A DNA stretch of 64,000 nucleotides from Hydrogenophaga sp. (GTDB taxonomy: Bacteria; Pseudomonadota; Gammaproteobacteria; Burkholderiales; Burkholderiaceae_C). The stretch is taken from contig JAABQG010000014.1 in the NCBI GenBank assembly GCA_011391595.1, positions 1-64,000 on the forward strand, read 5' to 3'. The position numbers and the translations under genes were made by a program. The notes beneath the pieces are model-generated. The model worked only from the letters and a program-made list of their open reading frames with translations, made no database searches and had not been told where the DNA came from. Every line of letters starts with the position of its first letter. Within the stretch, counting starts at the first letter, position 1. This document shows positions 1 through 10,136 of this stretch, piece after piece.

Positions 1-2
1 CC

Positions 3-902
3 GACATCGCCGTCTTCGAGCGCGGATGGCTTTCGTCGAACAACATCCTGCTGCGCGGCGCGCAGTCCACGGCCCTCATCGACAGCGGCTACGCCACGCA
101 CGCGGCGCAGACCGTCGCCTTGGTGCGCGCGGCACTGGGCGAACGCCCGCTCGACCTGCTGGTCAACACCCACCTGCACAGCGACCACTGCGGTGGCAAC
201 GCGGCGCTGCAGGCGGCCTGGCCGGCCGTGCGCACTTCGATTCCACCGGGCCTCGCCGATCATGTGCGCAATTGGGATCCCGAGGCACTGACCTACGCCC
301 CCACCGGCCAGAGCTGCCCACATTTCCGCTTCGACACGCTGCTGCAGCCCGGCACAGAGATCCGGCTCGGCGACCGGCAGTGGCAGGTGCATGCGGCACC
401 GGGCCACGACACCCATTCGGTGATCCTGTTCGAGCCGGCCGAGCGCATCCTGGTCTCGGCGGACGCCCTGTGGGAGCGCGGCTTTGGCGTGGTGTTTCCC
501 GAGCTGGAGGGCGATGACGCGTTCGACGAGCTGGGCGAAACCCTGGACCTGATCGAGTCGCTGGCGCCCGCCCTCGTGATCCCGGGACACGGCGCGATCT
601 TCACGAATGTGGACGCGGCTGTCGCCATCGCGCGCGAACGCCTTAAAGGTTTCCTGGTGAACCCGGCAAAGCACACCCGACACGCCGCCAAGGTGCTGCT
701 GAAGTTCAAGCTGCTGGAGGTGCAAAGCCTGCTCGCAGCCGACTTCGTGGCCTGGGCGCAGGCCACGCCGTACTTCCGCATGATGTTTGATCGGCATCTT
801 TCAGGGCCGGATTTTGGGCTGTGGATCGACGAGCTGGTTGCCGAGCTGGTCCGCAGCGGTGCTGCCAGTCGCGACGGGTTGACGATCCGCAATGCGGGGT
901 GA
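3..902 (+). CDS. MBL-fold metallo-hydrolase, 5' end outside window
   Basis: Metallo-beta-lactamase-fold hydrolase. The reading frame is open from base 3, so the start codon lies upstream of the window. The binuclear metal motif is intact (THLHSDHCGG), followed by a second histidine in APGHDTHS, an aspartate in SADAL and the distal PGHG motif, so the protein should be catalytically competent. The C-terminal part is mostly helical. The substrate cannot be told from sequence; glyoxalase II-like thioesters and lactones are family possibilities. The gene ends 19 bases before a strong hairpin-T terminator and stands convergent to glcB. Family assignment is secure, function is not. Confidence 0.85.
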   Translation, partial: DIAVFERGWLSSNNILLRGAQSTALIDSGYATHAAQTVALVRAALGERPLDLLVNTHLHSDHCGGNAALQAAWPAVRTSIPPGLADHVRNWDPEALTYAPTGQSCPHFRFDTLLQPGTEIRLGDRQWQVHAAPGHDTHSVILFEPAERILVSADALWERGFGVVFPELEGDDAFDELGETLDLIESLAPALVIPGHGAIFTNVDAAVAIARERLKGFLVNPAKHTRHAAKVLLKFKLLEVQSLLAADFVAWAQATPYFRMMFDRHLSGPDFGLWIDELVAELVRSGAASRDGLTIRNAG

Positions 903-920
903 GAGATTGCTAGCCCCAAG

Positions 921-946
921 AAAACGGCGCCAGCAGGCGCCGTTTT
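921..946 (+). terminator. Rho-independent terminator after the MBL gene
   Basis: Perfect inverted repeat: AAAACGGCGCC, loop AGCA, GGCGCCGTTTT. It sits just after the stop at 902. The A-run and T-run on either side make it potentially bidirectional, so it could also stop transcription from glcB on the other strand. Confidence 0.85.
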
Positions 947-985
947 CACTGAGTACAGGGATTTTTCAAGCCAAAACAGCCTGAT

Positions 986-1020
986 GCCACCGTCAGTTGG
1001 TCGTCAATCGCTATCATTTC
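986..1020 (+). repeat. Interspersed GCTAT repeat, copy 1
   Basis: Member of a nine-copy family in this window, approximate consensus CCCAKCGTCAAATGG then NCATYAYYTGCTAT and a short A/T-rich tail. This copy reads CCACCGTCAGTTGGTCGTCA then ATCGCTATCATTTC. It lies between the MBL gene and the 3' end of glcB. It is among the more diverged copies. Confidence 0.6.
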
Positions 1021-1045
1021 GGGACTAGTCCGACGCCCTCCGGCC

Positions 1046-3256
1046 TCAAGCCCCCGCCTTCACCTTCAACCGCCAGGCATGCAGCAGCGGCTCGGTGTAG
1101 CCGCTGGGCTGGGCCAGGCCCTTGAAGACCAGGTCGCTGGCGGCCTGGAAGGCGGCGCCGTCCGGGTGGGCGGCCATGGGCTTGTAGGCCGGATCGCCGG
1201 CGTTCTGCTGGTCCACCACCTTGGCCATGCGCTTGAGCGTGGCGCGCACCTGGGCCTTGGTCACCACGCCGTGCTGGATCCAGTTGGCCATGTGCTGGCT
1301 GCTGATGCGCAGCGTGGCGCGGTCTTCCATCAGGCCCACGTTGTGGATGTCGGGCACCTTGGAGCAGCCGACGCCCTGGTCCACCCAGCGCACCACGTAG
1401 CCCAGGATGCCCTGGGCGTTGTTGTCCAGCTCCTGCTGCTTCTCGGCGTCCGCCCACTTCGGCGTCTTGACCACGGGGATGGTCAGCAGGCCGGTCAGGA
1501 TGGCGTCGCGCTCGGCGTTCAGGTCGGTCTTCTCCAGTTGCTTCTGCACCGCGAAAACGTCCACCTGGTGGTAGTGCAGCGCGTGCAGCGTGGCGGCGGT
1601 GGGGCTGGGCACCCAGGCGGTGTTGGCGCCGGCCTTGGGGTGTCCAATCTTCAGCTTCAGCATGTCGGCCATCAGGTCGGGCATGGCCCACATGCCCTTG
1701 CCGATCTGGGCTTTGCCACGCAGGCCGCATTCCAGGCCGACCAGCACGTTGCTTTTCTCGTAGGCCTGGATCCAGGCGCTGGACTTCATGTCGCCCTTGC
1801 GCATCATCGCGCCGGCGTGCATGGCGGTGTGCATCTCGTCGCCGGTGCGGTCCAGGAAGCCGGTGTTGATGAAGGCGACGCGGCTCTTGGCGGCGGCGAT
1901 GCAGGCCTTCAGGTTGACGCTGGTGCGGCGCTCCTCGTCCATGATGCCGAGCTTGACCGTGCTGTCGGGCAGGCCCAGGACCTGCTCCACGCGGCCAAAC
2001 AGCTCGCCGGCAAAGGCCACCTCGGCCGGGCCGTGCATCTTGGGCTTGACGATGTAGACGCTGCCGCGGCGGGTGTTGCGGATGCCATTGACGCCATTGC
2101 CTTTCAGGTCGTGCAGCGCGATGGTGGTGGTGACCACCGCGTCCAGGATGCCCTCGGGGATCTCGCGCACGGTGCCCTGGGCGTCGGTCCACAGGATGGC
2201 CGGGTTGGTCATCAGGTGGCCGACGTTGCGCACGAACAGCAGCGAGCGGCCGTGCAGGGCCACGTCCTCGCCGCGCGGGCCGGTGTACTGGCGATCCGGG
2301 TTCAGGCCACGCTTGAAGGTCTTGCCGCCCTTGCTGACGTCTTCGGTCAGCGTGCCTTTCAGGATGCCCAGCCAGTTGCTGTAGGCCAGCACCTTGTCAG
2401 CCGCATCGACCACGGCCACCGAGTCTTCCAGGTCCAGGATGGTGGACAGGGCCGACTCCAGCACCAGGTCGGCCACGCCGGCCGGATCGGTCTTGCCGAT
2501 GGGGTGCGCCTTGTTGATGATGATGTCCATGTGCAGGCCATGGTGCGACAGCAGCACCGACGAAGGGGCGCCCATTTCGCCCTGGAAGCCGACGAACTGG
2601 GCGGGGTTCTTAAGGCCCTCGGTCTTGCCATTGGCCAGTGTCACGGCGAGCTGGTTGTCGATGACGGCGTAGGCCACCGAGTCCATGTGTGAGCCCTTCT
2701 TGAGCGGCACGCAGCGGTCCAGCACGTGGCGCGCGTATTCGATGACCTTGTCGCCGCGCTTTTCGTTGTAGCCCGGGCCCTTCTCGCAGCCGTCGGCCTC
2801 GGAGATCGCGTCGGTGCCGTACAGCGCGTCGTACAGGCTGCCCCAGCGGGCGTTGGCGGCGTTCAACGCATAGCGGGCGTTGGTGATGGGCACCACCAGT
2901 TGCGGGCCGGCCTGCAGGGCGAGTTCGGCGTCCACGTTCTTCGTGGTGGCCCGGACCTTCTCGGGCACCGGCACCAGGTAGCCGATCTTTTCCAGGAACT
3001 TGCGGTACGCCTTCATGCCGCGCGCACCAGCGATGGGGCCAGGGTTGGCCTTGTGCCAGGCGTCCAGTTCGGTCTGCAGGCGGTCGCGCTCGGCCAGCAG
3101 GGCGATGTTCTTCGGGGCCAGGTCGGCGACGAGGGCGTCGAAGCCGCTCCAGAAGGTGGCGCTATCGACGCCGGTGCCGGGCAGCACCCGGTTTTCAATG
3201 AACTGGTGCAGCTCGGTGGCGACTTGCAGGCGGTGCGCTTGGGTGCGTTCGGTCAT
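1046..3256 (-). CDS. glcB: Malate synthase G
   Basis: Condenses glyoxylate with acetyl-CoA to malate in the cytoplasm, using glyoxylate from isocitrate lyase or glycolate oxidation. The 736-residue length is typical of the monomeric G isoform, which is longer than the A form of about 530 residues. Family landmarks include [12 protein letters not shown], the DEERRT segment and a C-terminal TEPLLHAWR stretch. The ATG start is preceded by TGAGG at a good distance. A haloacid dehalogenase gene lies 47 bases upstream on the same strand, so C2-acid metabolism (haloacetate to glycolate to glyoxylate to malate) is a plausible shared theme, though the link is inference. No isocitrate lyase gene is in the window. 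Confidence 0.97.
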   Translation of the reverse strand: MTERTQAHRLQVATELHQFIENRVLPGTGVDSATFWSGFDALVADLAPKNIALLAERDRLQTELDAWHKANPGPIAGARGMKAYRKFLEKIGYLVPVPEKVRATTKNVDAELALQAGPQLVVPITNARYALNAANARWGSLYDALYGTDAISEADGCEKGPGYNEKRGDKVIEYARHVLDRCVPLKKGSHMDSVAYAVIDNQLAVTLANGKTEGLKNPAQFVGFQGEMGAPSSVLLSHHGLHMDIIINKAHPIGKTDPAGVADLVLESALSTILDLEDSVAVVDAADKVLAYSNWLGILKGTLTEDVSKGGKTFKRGLNPDRQYTGPRGEDVALHGRSLLFVRNVGHLMTNPAILWTDAQGTVREIPEGILDAVVTTTIALHDLKGNGVNGIRNTRRGSVYIVKPKMHGPAEVAFAGELFGRVEQVLGLPDSTVKLGIMDEERRTSVNLKACIAAAKSRVAFINTGFLDRTGDEMHTAMHAGAMMRKGDMKSSAWIQAYEKSNVLVGLECGLRGKAQIGKGMWAMPDLMADMLKLKIGHPKAGANTAWVPSPTAATLHALHYHQVDVFAVQKQLEKTDLNAERDAILTGLLTIPVVKTPKWADAEKQQELDNNAQGILGYVVRWVDQGVGCSKVPDIHNVGLMEDRATLRISSQHMANWIQHGVVTKAQVRATLKRMAKVVDQQNAGDPAYKPMAAHPDGAAFQAASDLVFKGLAQPSGYTEPLLHAWRLKVKAGA

Positions 3257-3303
3257 GGTGTGAAACCTCAGGAAAAATGGAAAGGAAGAAGTCTGACGCG
3301 TCG

Positions 3304-4071
3304 TCAGGCCGGGAAAAAATCAAGCACGGCGGCCAGCGACGCGGCCGTGCGGGTGGGTTGTGTGCCAAGCTCCTCGAAAGGCAGGCCGGTCCGGTTCACC
3401 CACAGCGTGGTGTAACCGTACCAGGCCGCGCCCAGCGCATCCCAGCTGTTGCTGCTGACGAAAACGATCTGCCCGGGAGGCGCCCCGATGGCATGCACGC
3501 CGAGCCCGTAGGCCTCGGGGTGGGTCTTGTAGTGGCGCACCCGGTTCACGCTCATGACGTGGTCAAGCAATTCGGCCAGCCCGGCGTGGCGCACCACGGC
3601 CGCCAGCATGTCGGGGTCGCCGTTGCTCAGGATGCCGGTGGGGATGCCGCGGACTTTCAGGGCCGTCAGCACCTCTCGCACATCGGCAAAGGCGTCGAGC
3701 TGGAGGTACTGGGCCATCAAGCGTTCGGTTTTGGCCTCCAGCTCGCCCTCTTCCAGCGCAAAATGGCCATCACCCGCTATCTTTTTGATGGAATAAACCA
3801 AGGACGCGCGCGTCAGTTCACCAAATGGCCGGAAGAACGGCGGGCTGCTATCGGGCGCGCCCAGCTGTCCATAGCGCCGGCTGGTGGTGACCAGTCGCGT
3901 GTATTCAATCTGCTTTTCGCGCCAGAGCAGGCTTAGCGCCGGGCCGTGGCCGGGAAACAGCTGCTCGGCCAGCTGGGCCACGCTGTAGACGTCGAACAGC
4001 GTGCCGTAGGCGTCGAACAGCACCGCGCGGGGCGTGGCGCCGTTTAATAGGGGATTCTGGGAATTTGCCAT
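3304..4071 (-). CDS. Haloacid dehalogenase, type II
   Basis: HAD-superfamily (S)-2-haloacid dehalogenase, 255 residues, replacing halogen by hydroxyl on 2-haloalkanoates. The nucleophile is Asp20 in [29 protein letters not shown] and [11 protein letters not shown] are the other family motifs and are all present. It lies 47 bases upstream of glcB in the same direction. Residues of about 94-107 ([14 protein letters not shown]) are encoded by a copy of the interspersed GCTAT repeat, so part of the cap domain appears to derive from a repeat. The open frame and intact catalytic motifs suggest the enzyme still works. True substrate could be another small phosphorylated or halogenated acid. Confidence 0.9.
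   Translation of the reverse strand: MANSQNPLLNGATPRAVLFDAYGTLFDVYSVAQLAEQLFPGHGPALSLLWREKQIEYTRLVTTSRRYGQLGAPDSSPPFFRPFGELTRASLVYSIKKIAGDGHFALEEGELEAKTERLMAQYLQLDAFADVREVLTALKVRGIPTGILSNGDPDMLAAVVRHAGLAELLDHVMSVNRVRHYKTHPEAYGLGVHAIGAPPGQIVFVSSNSWDALGAAWYGYTTLWVNRTGLPFEELGTQPTRTAASLAAVLDFFPA
3753..3790 (+). repeat. Interspersed GCTAT repeat, copy 2, inside dehalogenase gene
   Basis: Reads CCAGCGCAAAATGGCCATCA then CCCGCTATC, a close match to the family consensus. It lies in frame within the haloacid dehalogenase gene and encodes, on the minus strand, about residues 94-107. The UDG gene carries another copy read in the same frame. Confidence 0.75.
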
Positions 4072-4267
4072 GTCCGTACTTTATTCGATACGCCACCGAC
4101 GATTAAGAAGGGAAATCGTTCTTTATCAGTGACAGGAACTGATGTAATTCGCGCGTCTTCTCCGGGGCGTTGGCGGCCCGTGACGGGTCCGACCACTCCG
4201 TTCAACCCGATTGCCTTTTTCCCGGCCGCCTGTAGGCTCAGGGGCGTCGCTTCTCCCAGAACTCACC

Positions 4268-6238
4268 ATGCCCGCCCTGATCCAGTCGCACTCCGCCAGT
4301 CCCAGCCCCTACAAAAACAAGATCGTCAGCGCCGCTGAAGCCGTGCAACTGATCCACGACGGCGACACGGTGGCCACCGGCGGCTTTGTCGGCATCGGCT
4401 TTGCCGAGGCGATCGCCGTGGCGCTGGAAGAGCGTTTCGAGCAGACCGCGTCGCCGCGCGACCTGACCCTGGTCTACGCCGCCGGCCAGGGCGACGGCAA
4501 GAACCGCGGTCTCAACCACCTGGGCCACGCCGGCCTGCTGAAGCGGGTGATCGGCGGCCACTGGGGCCTGGTGCCCAAGGTGCAGAAGCTCGCCGTGGAC
4601 AACCTGATCGAGGCCTGGAACCTGCCGCAAGGCGTGATCACGCACCTGTTTCGCGACATCGCCGCCGGCAAGCCCGGCACGCTCACGCGCGTGGGGCTGG
4701 ACACCTTCGTCGACCCGCGCCATGGCGGGGGCAAGCTCAACGCGCGCACCACCGAGGACCTGGTGCGCGTGATGCCCATCGACGGCGAGGACTACCTGTT
4801 CTACAAGGCTTTCCCGATCAAGGTCGGCATCATCCGCGCCACCACGGCCGACGCCGACGGCAACCTGACCATGGAGCGCGAAGCGCTGACGCTGGAGGCG
4901 CTGGCCATCGCGATGGCCGCGCGCAATTCGGGCGGCGTGGTCATCGCGCAGGTCGAGCGCATTGCCGAGCGCGGCACGCTGCACCCGCGCCAGGTCAAGG
5001 TGCCCGGCGTGCTGGTCGATGCGGTGGTGGTGGCCATCGACCCGGCGCACCACCAGCAGACCTTTGCCGAGCCCTACAACCCGGCGTTCTCGGCCGAAAT
5101 CCGCGTGCCGATGGACAGCGTGCTGCCGATGGGCCTGGGCGACCGCAAGATCATCGCGCGCCGAGCCGCACTGGAACTGCGCCCGCACCAGGTGGTGAAC
5201 CTGGGCATCGGCATGCCCGAGGGCGTGGCCAGCGTCGCGGCGGAGGAACGCATCATCGACCTGGTCACGCTGACGGCCGAGCCCGGTGTGGTGGGTGGCA
5301 TTCCGGCGGGCGGGCTGAATTTCGGCGCGGCGGTGAATCCGCAGGCCATCATTGACCAGCCCAGCCAGTTCGACTTCTATGACGGCGGCGGGCTTGACAT
5401 CGCCATCCTCGGGCTGGCGCAGGCCGACCAGCACGGCAACCTCAATGTCAGCAAGTTCGGCACGCGCCTGGCCGGAGCGGGCGGCTTTATCAACATCAGC
5501 CAGAACGCGCGCACCGTGGTGTTCGTCGGCACTTTCACGGCCGGCGCGCTGGAGGTGCGCTGCGAGGACGGTCAGCTGCGCATCGCGCACGAGGGGGGTG
5601 CGCGCAAGTTCGTGCGCGAGGTGGAGCACCGCACTTTCAGCGGCGCGGAAGCCCTGCGGCGTGGCCAGCGCGTGTTGTATGTGACCGAACGCTGTGTGTT
5701 CCAGCTGGTGCTGGCCGCGCCTGAAGCCGGCCACCCGGTGGCAGAGGGCGCCCAGGCAGCCGTGCGCGGCGAACTGGAGCTCATCGAACTGGCGCCCGGT
5801 ATCGACCTGCAACGCGACGTGCTGGCGCACATGGCGTTTGCGCCGCGCATCTGCCCTGACCTGCAGGTCATGGATGCGCGCCTGTTCATGGACGAGGTGA
5901 TGGGCTTGCGCGAGCAACTGCTCAGCCGCCCGCTCGCGCAACGCTACGAGCTGGACGCCGCCCGGCGCATGCTCTACATCGACTTCTCCGGCCTGCAGAT
6001 CAACGCCCCGAGTGTCATCACAGCCATCGACGCGACGGCGCGCGCACTGCTCGCGCCATTCGGCGCGCGCGTGGATGTGGTGGTGAACTACGACCATTTC
6101 GGCATTGCCCCTGAACTGCTGGACGAATACTCGGTCATGGTGCGGCGTCTGGCCGCCGATTTTTACGGCCGCGTGACGCGCTACGGCACCACCGGCTTCC
6201 TCAAATCGCGGCTGTCGGGAACCCAGGAAGCGTCCTGA
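4268..6238 (+). CDS. Propionate/acetate CoA-transferase, YdiF type, extended C-terminus
   Basis: Class I CoA-transferase that moves CoA between short-chain acyl-CoA and free acids. Both halves (A-like and B-like) are fused as in Escherichia coli YdiF and propionate CoA-transferase. The A half shows ATGGFVGIG and [11 protein letters not shown]. The B half carries the catalytic glutamate at about residue 338 in TAEPGVVGG, then the [10 protein letters not shown] motif. The 656-residue length exceeds YdiF (about 530) because of a roughly 115-residue C-terminal extension starting near [10 protein letters not shown], of unknown function. I chose the ATG at 4268; an upstream in-frame start at 4211 would add 19 residues of poor quality. 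Divergent from the dehalogenase gene. Confidence 0.9.
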   Translation: MPALIQSHSASPSPYKNKIVSAAEAVQLIHDGDTVATGGFVGIGFAEAIAVALEERFEQTASPRDLTLVYAAGQGDGKNRGLNHLGHAGLLKRVIGGHWGLVPKVQKLAVDNLIEAWNLPQGVITHLFRDIAAGKPGTLTRVGLDTFVDPRHGGGKLNARTTEDLVRVMPIDGEDYLFYKAFPIKVGIIRATTADADGNLTMEREALTLEALAIAMAARNSGGVVIAQVERIAERGTLHPRQVKVPGVLVDAVVVAIDPAHHQQTFAEPYNPAFSAEIRVPMDSVLPMGLGDRKIIARRAALELRPHQVVNLGIGMPEGVASVAAEERIIDLVTLTAEPGVVGGIPAGGLNFGAAVNPQAIIDQPSQFDFYDGGGLDIAILGLAQADQHGNLNVSKFGTRLAGAGGFINISQNARTVVFVGTFTAGALEVRCEDGQLRIAHEGGARKFVREVEHRTFSGAEALRRGQRVLYVTERCVFQLVLAAPEAGHPVAEGAQAAVRGELELIELAPGIDLQRDVLAHMAFAPRICPDLQVMDARLFMDEVMGLREQLLSRPLAQRYELDAARRMLYIDFSGLQINAPSVITAIDATARALLAPFGARVDVVVNYDHFGIAPELLDEYSVMVRRLAADFYGRVTRYGTTGFLKSRLSGTQEAS

Positions 6239-6318
6239 ACTCGAGCCAGCAAGCGGCTGACAGGACGTTGTGTCAGTTTTCATGCATTTCCTTGGGCATG
6301 TATTGACGCCGGTCAAAG

Positions 6319-6334
6319 ATACAGGTGGGGGTAT
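6319..6334 (+). promoter_or_regulatory. Candidate DUF156-type operator before the YeeE/YedE genes
   Basis: ATACAGGTGGGGGTAT is a G-tract bounded by ATAC and GTAT, the layout of operators for CsoR/FrmR/RcnR-family repressors. It matches 14 of 16 bases of the operator at 29183-29198 read on the minus strand (ATACATGGGGGGGTAT). It lies 67 bases before the transporter start. The -10 and -35 elements here are not clear. Confidence 0.6.
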
Positions 6335-6348
6335 TCAATACACTGAAT
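6333..6348 (+). promoter_or_regulatory. Inverted repeat ATTC-N8-GAAT
   Basis: ATTC and GAAT are separated by eight bases (AATACACT); the arms extend to ATTCA/TGAAT. This is the arrangement reported for the persulfide-responsive ArsR-type regulators SqrR/BigR. It overlaps the end of the G-tract operator by two bases. The motif is short, so chance is possible. Confidence 0.35.
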
Positions 6349-6401
6349 CCGCGTTCTGTCCAGGCTGCATGAAAAATCAAACGAATGGAAAGGCTTCCCC
6401 C

Positions 6402-6932
6402 ATGAACACCGCGTCCACTGACGGCCAGCGCACCGTCAAACCTTTCTGGCCCTCGCTGGGGGCAGGTATTGCACTTGGGCTCGTTCTGTTGCTCACGTTT
6501 CTGATATCGGGGCATGGCTTGGGCGCTAGTGGGGCCTTCACCGATGTGGTTGCCGGGACAGGCTTGACGCTCGCCCCTGAAGCGACCAAAGCCAACGCCT
6601 ACCTGGGCCCCAAGGTGGCCGATGGCAACCCGATCGGTTCATGGATGACCTGGGAAGTCCTTGGCGTGTTCATCGGCGCGCTGGTTGCAGCTTTCATGGC
6701 TGGACGCTTTCGTGTGCAGCTCGATGGTTCGCGCAGCGTCGGCACACCACAACGTCTTGTCAGGGCATTGGCGGGGGGCTTGCTTGCGGGGTTTGGTGCG
6801 AGGGTGGCCGGAGGTTGCACCAGTGGGCTGGGCCTGTCTGGCGCGGCAGCGCTGGGCGTCGCCGCATTTGTGTTTCTGGCCGTGTTTTTCGCGACGGGGC
6901 TGATCGTCAGCCGCTTCGTGCGAGGAGTCTGA
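6402..6932 (+). CDS. YeeE/YedE family sulfur transporter, first half
   Basis: Integral inner-membrane protein of the YeeE/YedE family, whose characterised members take up thiosulfate. It has about four hydrophobic segments and the conserved cysteine motif GGCTSGLGLSG, where the cysteine is thought to handle the sulfur of the substrate. The ATG at 6402 is preceded by GGAAAGG at about 8 bases and gives 176 residues; an in-frame start at 6270 would add a non-membrane stretch across the regulatory region and is rejected. One base separates it from the second half, so the two are co-translated and probably form one split transporter. Regulation: two candidate operators lie just upstream. Confidence 0.9.
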   Translation: MNTASTDGQRTVKPFWPSLGAGIALGLVLLLTFLISGHGLGASGAFTDVVAGTGLTLAPEATKANAYLGPKVADGNPIGSWMTWEVLGVFIGALVAAFMAGRFRVQLDGSRSVGTPQRLVRALAGGLLAGFGARVAGGCTSGLGLSGAAALGVAAFVFLAVFFATGLIVSRFVRGV

Positions 6933-6933
6933 G

Positions 6934-7536
6934 ATGTTCCCCCTTCATAGCAACGGCATGATTTCCGGTCTGGTCTGCGGCCTCCTGTTTGGTTTCATTC
7001 TGGAGAACGCCGGTTTTGGAAGCCCGCAAAAACTGACCGCCCAGTTCAAACTGACCGACTGGTCGGTTTTCAAGGTCATGTTCACGGCCATCGTGGTGGC
7101 CGCGCTGGGCCTCTGGCTCCTTCGTGTCGCCGGGCTGCTGAAGCCAGACTCCGTGGCCGTGCCGCAGGCCTTGGTCATGGCGTCGGCCGTGGGCGGCGTG
7201 TTGCTGGGTGCCGGGTTTGCCATTGGCGGCTATTGTCCTGGGACCTCGCTGGCAGGCCTGGCCTCGGGCCGCCTTGACGCGTTGGTGTTCATGGTCGGCT
7301 TGCTGGTCGGCACGACGGCATTCGTGGGCCTGTACGGACCTGCGATCGGCAAGATGATGGCGATGGGCGCGATCATCGACGGGGACACGTTCACAGATGC
7401 TTACGGTATCGCCGAGCCGGTCGTGCTGGGCGTGCTGGTCGTCTTCCTGGTGGCCGTGTACTACCTTGGCGGATGGTTCGAGCGCCGCGGCTCAGGCCCG
7501 ATCTCGGCGCAACAGGCGGTCGCGGGCGCGGAGTGA
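6934..7536 (+). CDS. YeeE/YedE family sulfur transporter, second half
   Basis: Partner of the preceding gene, starting one base after its stop. It is 200 residues long with about five hydrophobic segments and carries the second conserved cysteine motif, IGGYCPGTSLAG. In single-chain YeeE proteins both halves and both cysteine motifs are fused, so this pair is the split version (the PmpA/PmpB-like arrangement). Likely imports thiosulfate or another sulfane-sulfur compound; the exact substrate is inferred from family only. The next gene is convergent and unrelated in type. Confidence 0.9.
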   Translation: MFPLHSNGMISGLVCGLLFGFILENAGFGSPQKLTAQFKLTDWSVFKVMFTAIVVAALGLWLLRVAGLLKPDSVAVPQALVMASAVGGVLLGAGFAIGGYCPGTSLAGLASGRLDALVFMVGLLVGTTAFVGLYGPAIGKMMAMGAIIDGDTFTDAYGIAEPVVLGVLVVFLVAVYYLGGWFERRGSGPISAQQAVAGAE

Positions 7537-7631
7537 ATTGAACCGGGGCGGGTTGACTGCCCGTTCTTTCTTGCGGGCAGGAGCTGGCCCGTCAGGCGCT
7601 GTCCTGGTCCAGGCGCTCTTCCCCGTCGGGT

Positions 7632-8681
7632 TCAACGAATGACGTTCCGCAGGGCTGTCTCATAAGTGGCAAGGATCGAGGCGTTGCCAAGCGGCCAGCG
7701 ATCGAGCGCGGCGGAATCCTGCTGATACACCCGGTCGAGAAAGGCCAGCGCCAGTTGCCGGGTCGCGATCTTCACCCGGGGATTGAGCGTGACGCCACCG
7801 GTGCCAGCACGGTCGGTAAAGATGCTGTGGGAACCGTCCTTGAATACCGCCAGAACCTTTTGCGAGCGCTTGTCAGTCCCCGTCGCGTTGTACAAGGACA
7901 CCCGGTCCTCGTAGGCGGAAAAGTATCCGGGAATCTGGATGTTGTCCCCCGTCGCCGTAATGTGGAGTGTGGGCACCTCAATGCCGGAGAGTATCTTGGC
8001 CGGGTCGCCGAGTCGGTAAAACGGGGGTGCCGAGAGCAGGATGGCTGAAGAAATCCGCGGATCACGAAGCTCCAGGATCTTTCCATTGGCCTCAATCCTG
8101 GCGCCCGCAAGCAGCATGGTCGTGTTGGCGCCATAGGAGTGCCCTGCGGCTGCGATTCGACTGGCGTCAATGGAGGCTCCTTCCTGGCCCGACAGCACCT
8201 GGTCAAGTGCAAACTTCATGTCCTGGACCCGGCTCAGCGCCTCGCCGTCCTGGGCCGCCTCGGAAAGCCGTCCCACCAGGCCCAGCGGATTGCCAAACCA
8301 GATCTGGCGGTCGCTCCCGACGTGCTGAACATGCAGGCTCGCATAGCCGTGCGCGGCAAAGTACCCGCCCAGGTAGCTGTAGCCCTCGCGCGAGCCACCG
8401 ATCCCATGCGAGAAAAGGATCAGGGGCATGGACTTCGCCCTTGCCTCCTTCGCAGGCAGATAGAGTTTTGCGGGCACACGGCGATTTCTGGTGCTGTCCG
8501 TCCAGTCAAAGGTCCGGGTTGCAAACAACGATGCGTCAACCGCAAGGCTTTCGACCGCGGCGGGTTCAAGGCCGGGTGTGTCTGGCGTCAGGCTGTCCGG
8601 CGCTTCACTGGAAAACGAGTTCGCCGCGACGAAAAGCGCCAGCGAGCCGATTGCAACAGCGAGTTTTTTTCCGGATTTCAT
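7632..8681 (-). CDS. Exported alpha/beta hydrolase
   Basis: Secreted or periplasmic serine hydrolase of 349 residues resembling the PAF-acetylhydrolase/dienelactone hydrolase group. The N-terminus is a signal peptide (MKSGKKLAVAIGSLALFVAA). The oxyanion stretch LILFSHGIGG, nucleophile elbow GHSYGAN, an acid in ITATGDN and the histidine in DGSHSIF complete the triad. I chose the ATG at 8681, which starts the signal peptide and has AAGG upstream, over an in-frame ATG at 8756. It is monocistronic between the convergent sulfur transporter genes and the divergent mnmA. The substrate (ester, lipid or polyester oligomer) is unknown. Confidence 0.85.
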   Translation of the reverse strand: MKSGKKLAVAIGSLALFVAANSFSSEAPDSLTPDTPGLEPAAVESLAVDASLFATRTFDWTDSTRNRRVPAKLYLPAKEARAKSMPLILFSHGIGGSREGYSYLGGYFAAHGYASLHVQHVGSDRQIWFGNPLGLVGRLSEAAQDGEALSRVQDMKFALDQVLSGQEGASIDASRIAAAGHSYGANTTMLLAGARIEANGKILELRDPRISSAILLSAPPFYRLGDPAKILSGIEVPTLHITATGDNIQIPGYFSAYEDRVSLYNATGTDKRSQKVLAVFKDGSHSIFTDRAGTGGVTLNPRVKIATRQLALAFLDRVYQQDSAALDRWPLGNASILATYETALRNVIR

Positions 8682-8857
8682 CGGCAAGACCTTACTTGAA
8701 TGCGCATAACCCGACAGGTGCTGCGTATTTCCAGCTCGCAGCGCCGCCACCATCACCGGGCTTCACAAGGGCGCTGAAGCGCCATGACTGGCCAAGTTGC
8801 AACGTGATTGCTGACCCCGCCCGGAAGCCATTTCCCGCAGGCTCCTAAAATCCCCCG

Positions 8858-10000
8858 ATGACAGCCAGACAACGCATCGTCGTCGGATTGAGTGGCGGCG
8901 TGGATTCCGCTGTGACTGCGCACCTCCTCAAGCAGCAGGGGTACGAGGTCATAGGCATCTTCATGAAGAACTGGGAAGACGATGACGACAGCGCGTACTG
9001 CTCGTCGAACATCGACTTCGTGGACGCCGCCGCGGTGGCCGACGTCATCGGCATCGAGATCGAGCACGTCAACTTCGCCGCCGAATACCGCGACCGCGTG
9101 TTCGCCGAGTTCCTGCGCGAATACCAGGCCGGCCGCACGCCCAACCCCGACATCCTGTGCAACGCCGAGATCAAGTTCAAGGCCTTCCTCGACCACGCCA
9201 TGCGCCTGGGCGCGGAAAAGATCGCCACGGGCCACTACGCCCGCGTGCGGCTGAACGCGACGACCGGGCGCCACGAACTGCTCAAGGGCCTGGACCCCTC
9301 CAAGGACCAGAGTTACTTCCTGCACCGTCTGAACCAGGCGCAGCTGTCGAAGACGCTGTTCCCCGTGGGCGAACTGCACAAGACCGAGGTGCGCCGCATT
9401 GCCAGCGAGATCGGCCTGCCGAACGCGAGGAAGAAGGACTCCACCGGCATCTGCTTCATCGGCGAGCGGCCGTTCCGCGAGTTCCTGAACCGATACATCA
9501 GCAGGGAGCCCGGACCGATCCAGGACGAGCACGGCCGTACCATCGCCCAGCATGTGGGCCTGAGCTTCTACACGCTGGGCCAGCGCCAGGGGCTGGGCAT
9601 TGGAGGCCTCAAGGCCAAAGGCGCGGCACTGAAGGCCGCACAGGCCCGGGGGTTGCGCGGCGTCGGCGAGCATGAGCCCTGGTTCGTGGCACGCAAGGAC
9701 ATGACCACCAACACGCTGTGGGTGGTACAGGGCCACGACCACCCCTGGCTGCTGTCAAGCGCGCTGGACGCCGCCGATGCCAGCTGGTGCGCCGGCGCGC
9801 CGCCCGCGCCGGGCGACTACGCCGCCAAGACGCGCTACCGGCAGGCCGACGCGGCCTGTCGCCTGACCTTCGAGAAGCCGGGCGCCTTCAGCTTGCGCTT
9901 TTCGCAACCGCAATGGGCGGTAACGCCGGGCCAGAGCGCGGTGCTGTACGACGGCGAAGTCTGCCTGGGCGGCGGTGTGATCTCAGGTGCGCGGGACTGA
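8858..10000 (+). CDS. mnmA: tRNA-specific 2-thiouridylase MnmA
   Basis: Thiolates uridine 34 of tRNA-Lys, Glu and Gln using ATP and a persulfide relay (IscS-Tus in the known system). The PP-loop GLSGGVDS is at residues 10-17. The catalytic cysteines are Cys101 (NPDILCN) and Cys199 (STGICF), the pair that forms the persulfide intermediate. The ATGHYAR motif and C-terminal beta-barrel are present; 380 residues is normal for the family. It is followed directly by a strong terminator, so it is probably a single-gene unit. Confidence 0.97.
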   Translation: MTARQRIVVGLSGGVDSAVTAHLLKQQGYEVIGIFMKNWEDDDDSAYCSSNIDFVDAAAVADVIGIEIEHVNFAAEYRDRVFAEFLREYQAGRTPNPDILCNAEIKFKAFLDHAMRLGAEKIATGHYARVRLNATTGRHELLKGLDPSKDQSYFLHRLNQAQLSKTLFPVGELHKTEVRRIASEIGLPNARKKDSTGICFIGERPFREFLNRYISREPGPIQDEHGRTIAQHVGLSFYTLGQRQGLGIGGLKAKGAALKAAQARGLRGVGEHEPWFVARKDMTTNTLWVVQGHDHPWLLSSALDAADASWCAGAPPAPGDYAAKTRYRQADAACRLTFEKPGAFSLRFSQPQWAVTPGQSAVLYDGEVCLGGGVISGARD

Positions 10001-10018
10001 CGGGAATCGATTGGCGCA

Positions 10019-10047
10019 GGCGCCGCAGAATGCGGCGCCACATTTTT
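10019..10047 (+). terminator. Rho-independent terminator after mnmA
   Basis: GGCGCCGCA, loop GAA, TGCGGCGCC, then ACATTTTT. It begins 18 bases after the mnmA stop. Confidence 0.85.
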
Positions 10048-10136
10048 CGAAGCGGATTTGATATTTCTCAAGCCCGGCGATCAGGGTTTACCCGAGAATC
10101 GCCGAATCTTTGATTTTTCGAACTGCCCTCATCGCC

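Noticed and set aside
1079-2692. A 537-codon open frame opposite glcB
   Set aside because: Antisense shadow with repetitive Gly/His/Val/Gln composition; glcB itself is clear.
4238-6316. A 692-codon open frame opposite the CoA-transferase gene
   Set aside because: Antisense shadow; amino-acid use is that of reversed GC-rich coding DNA.
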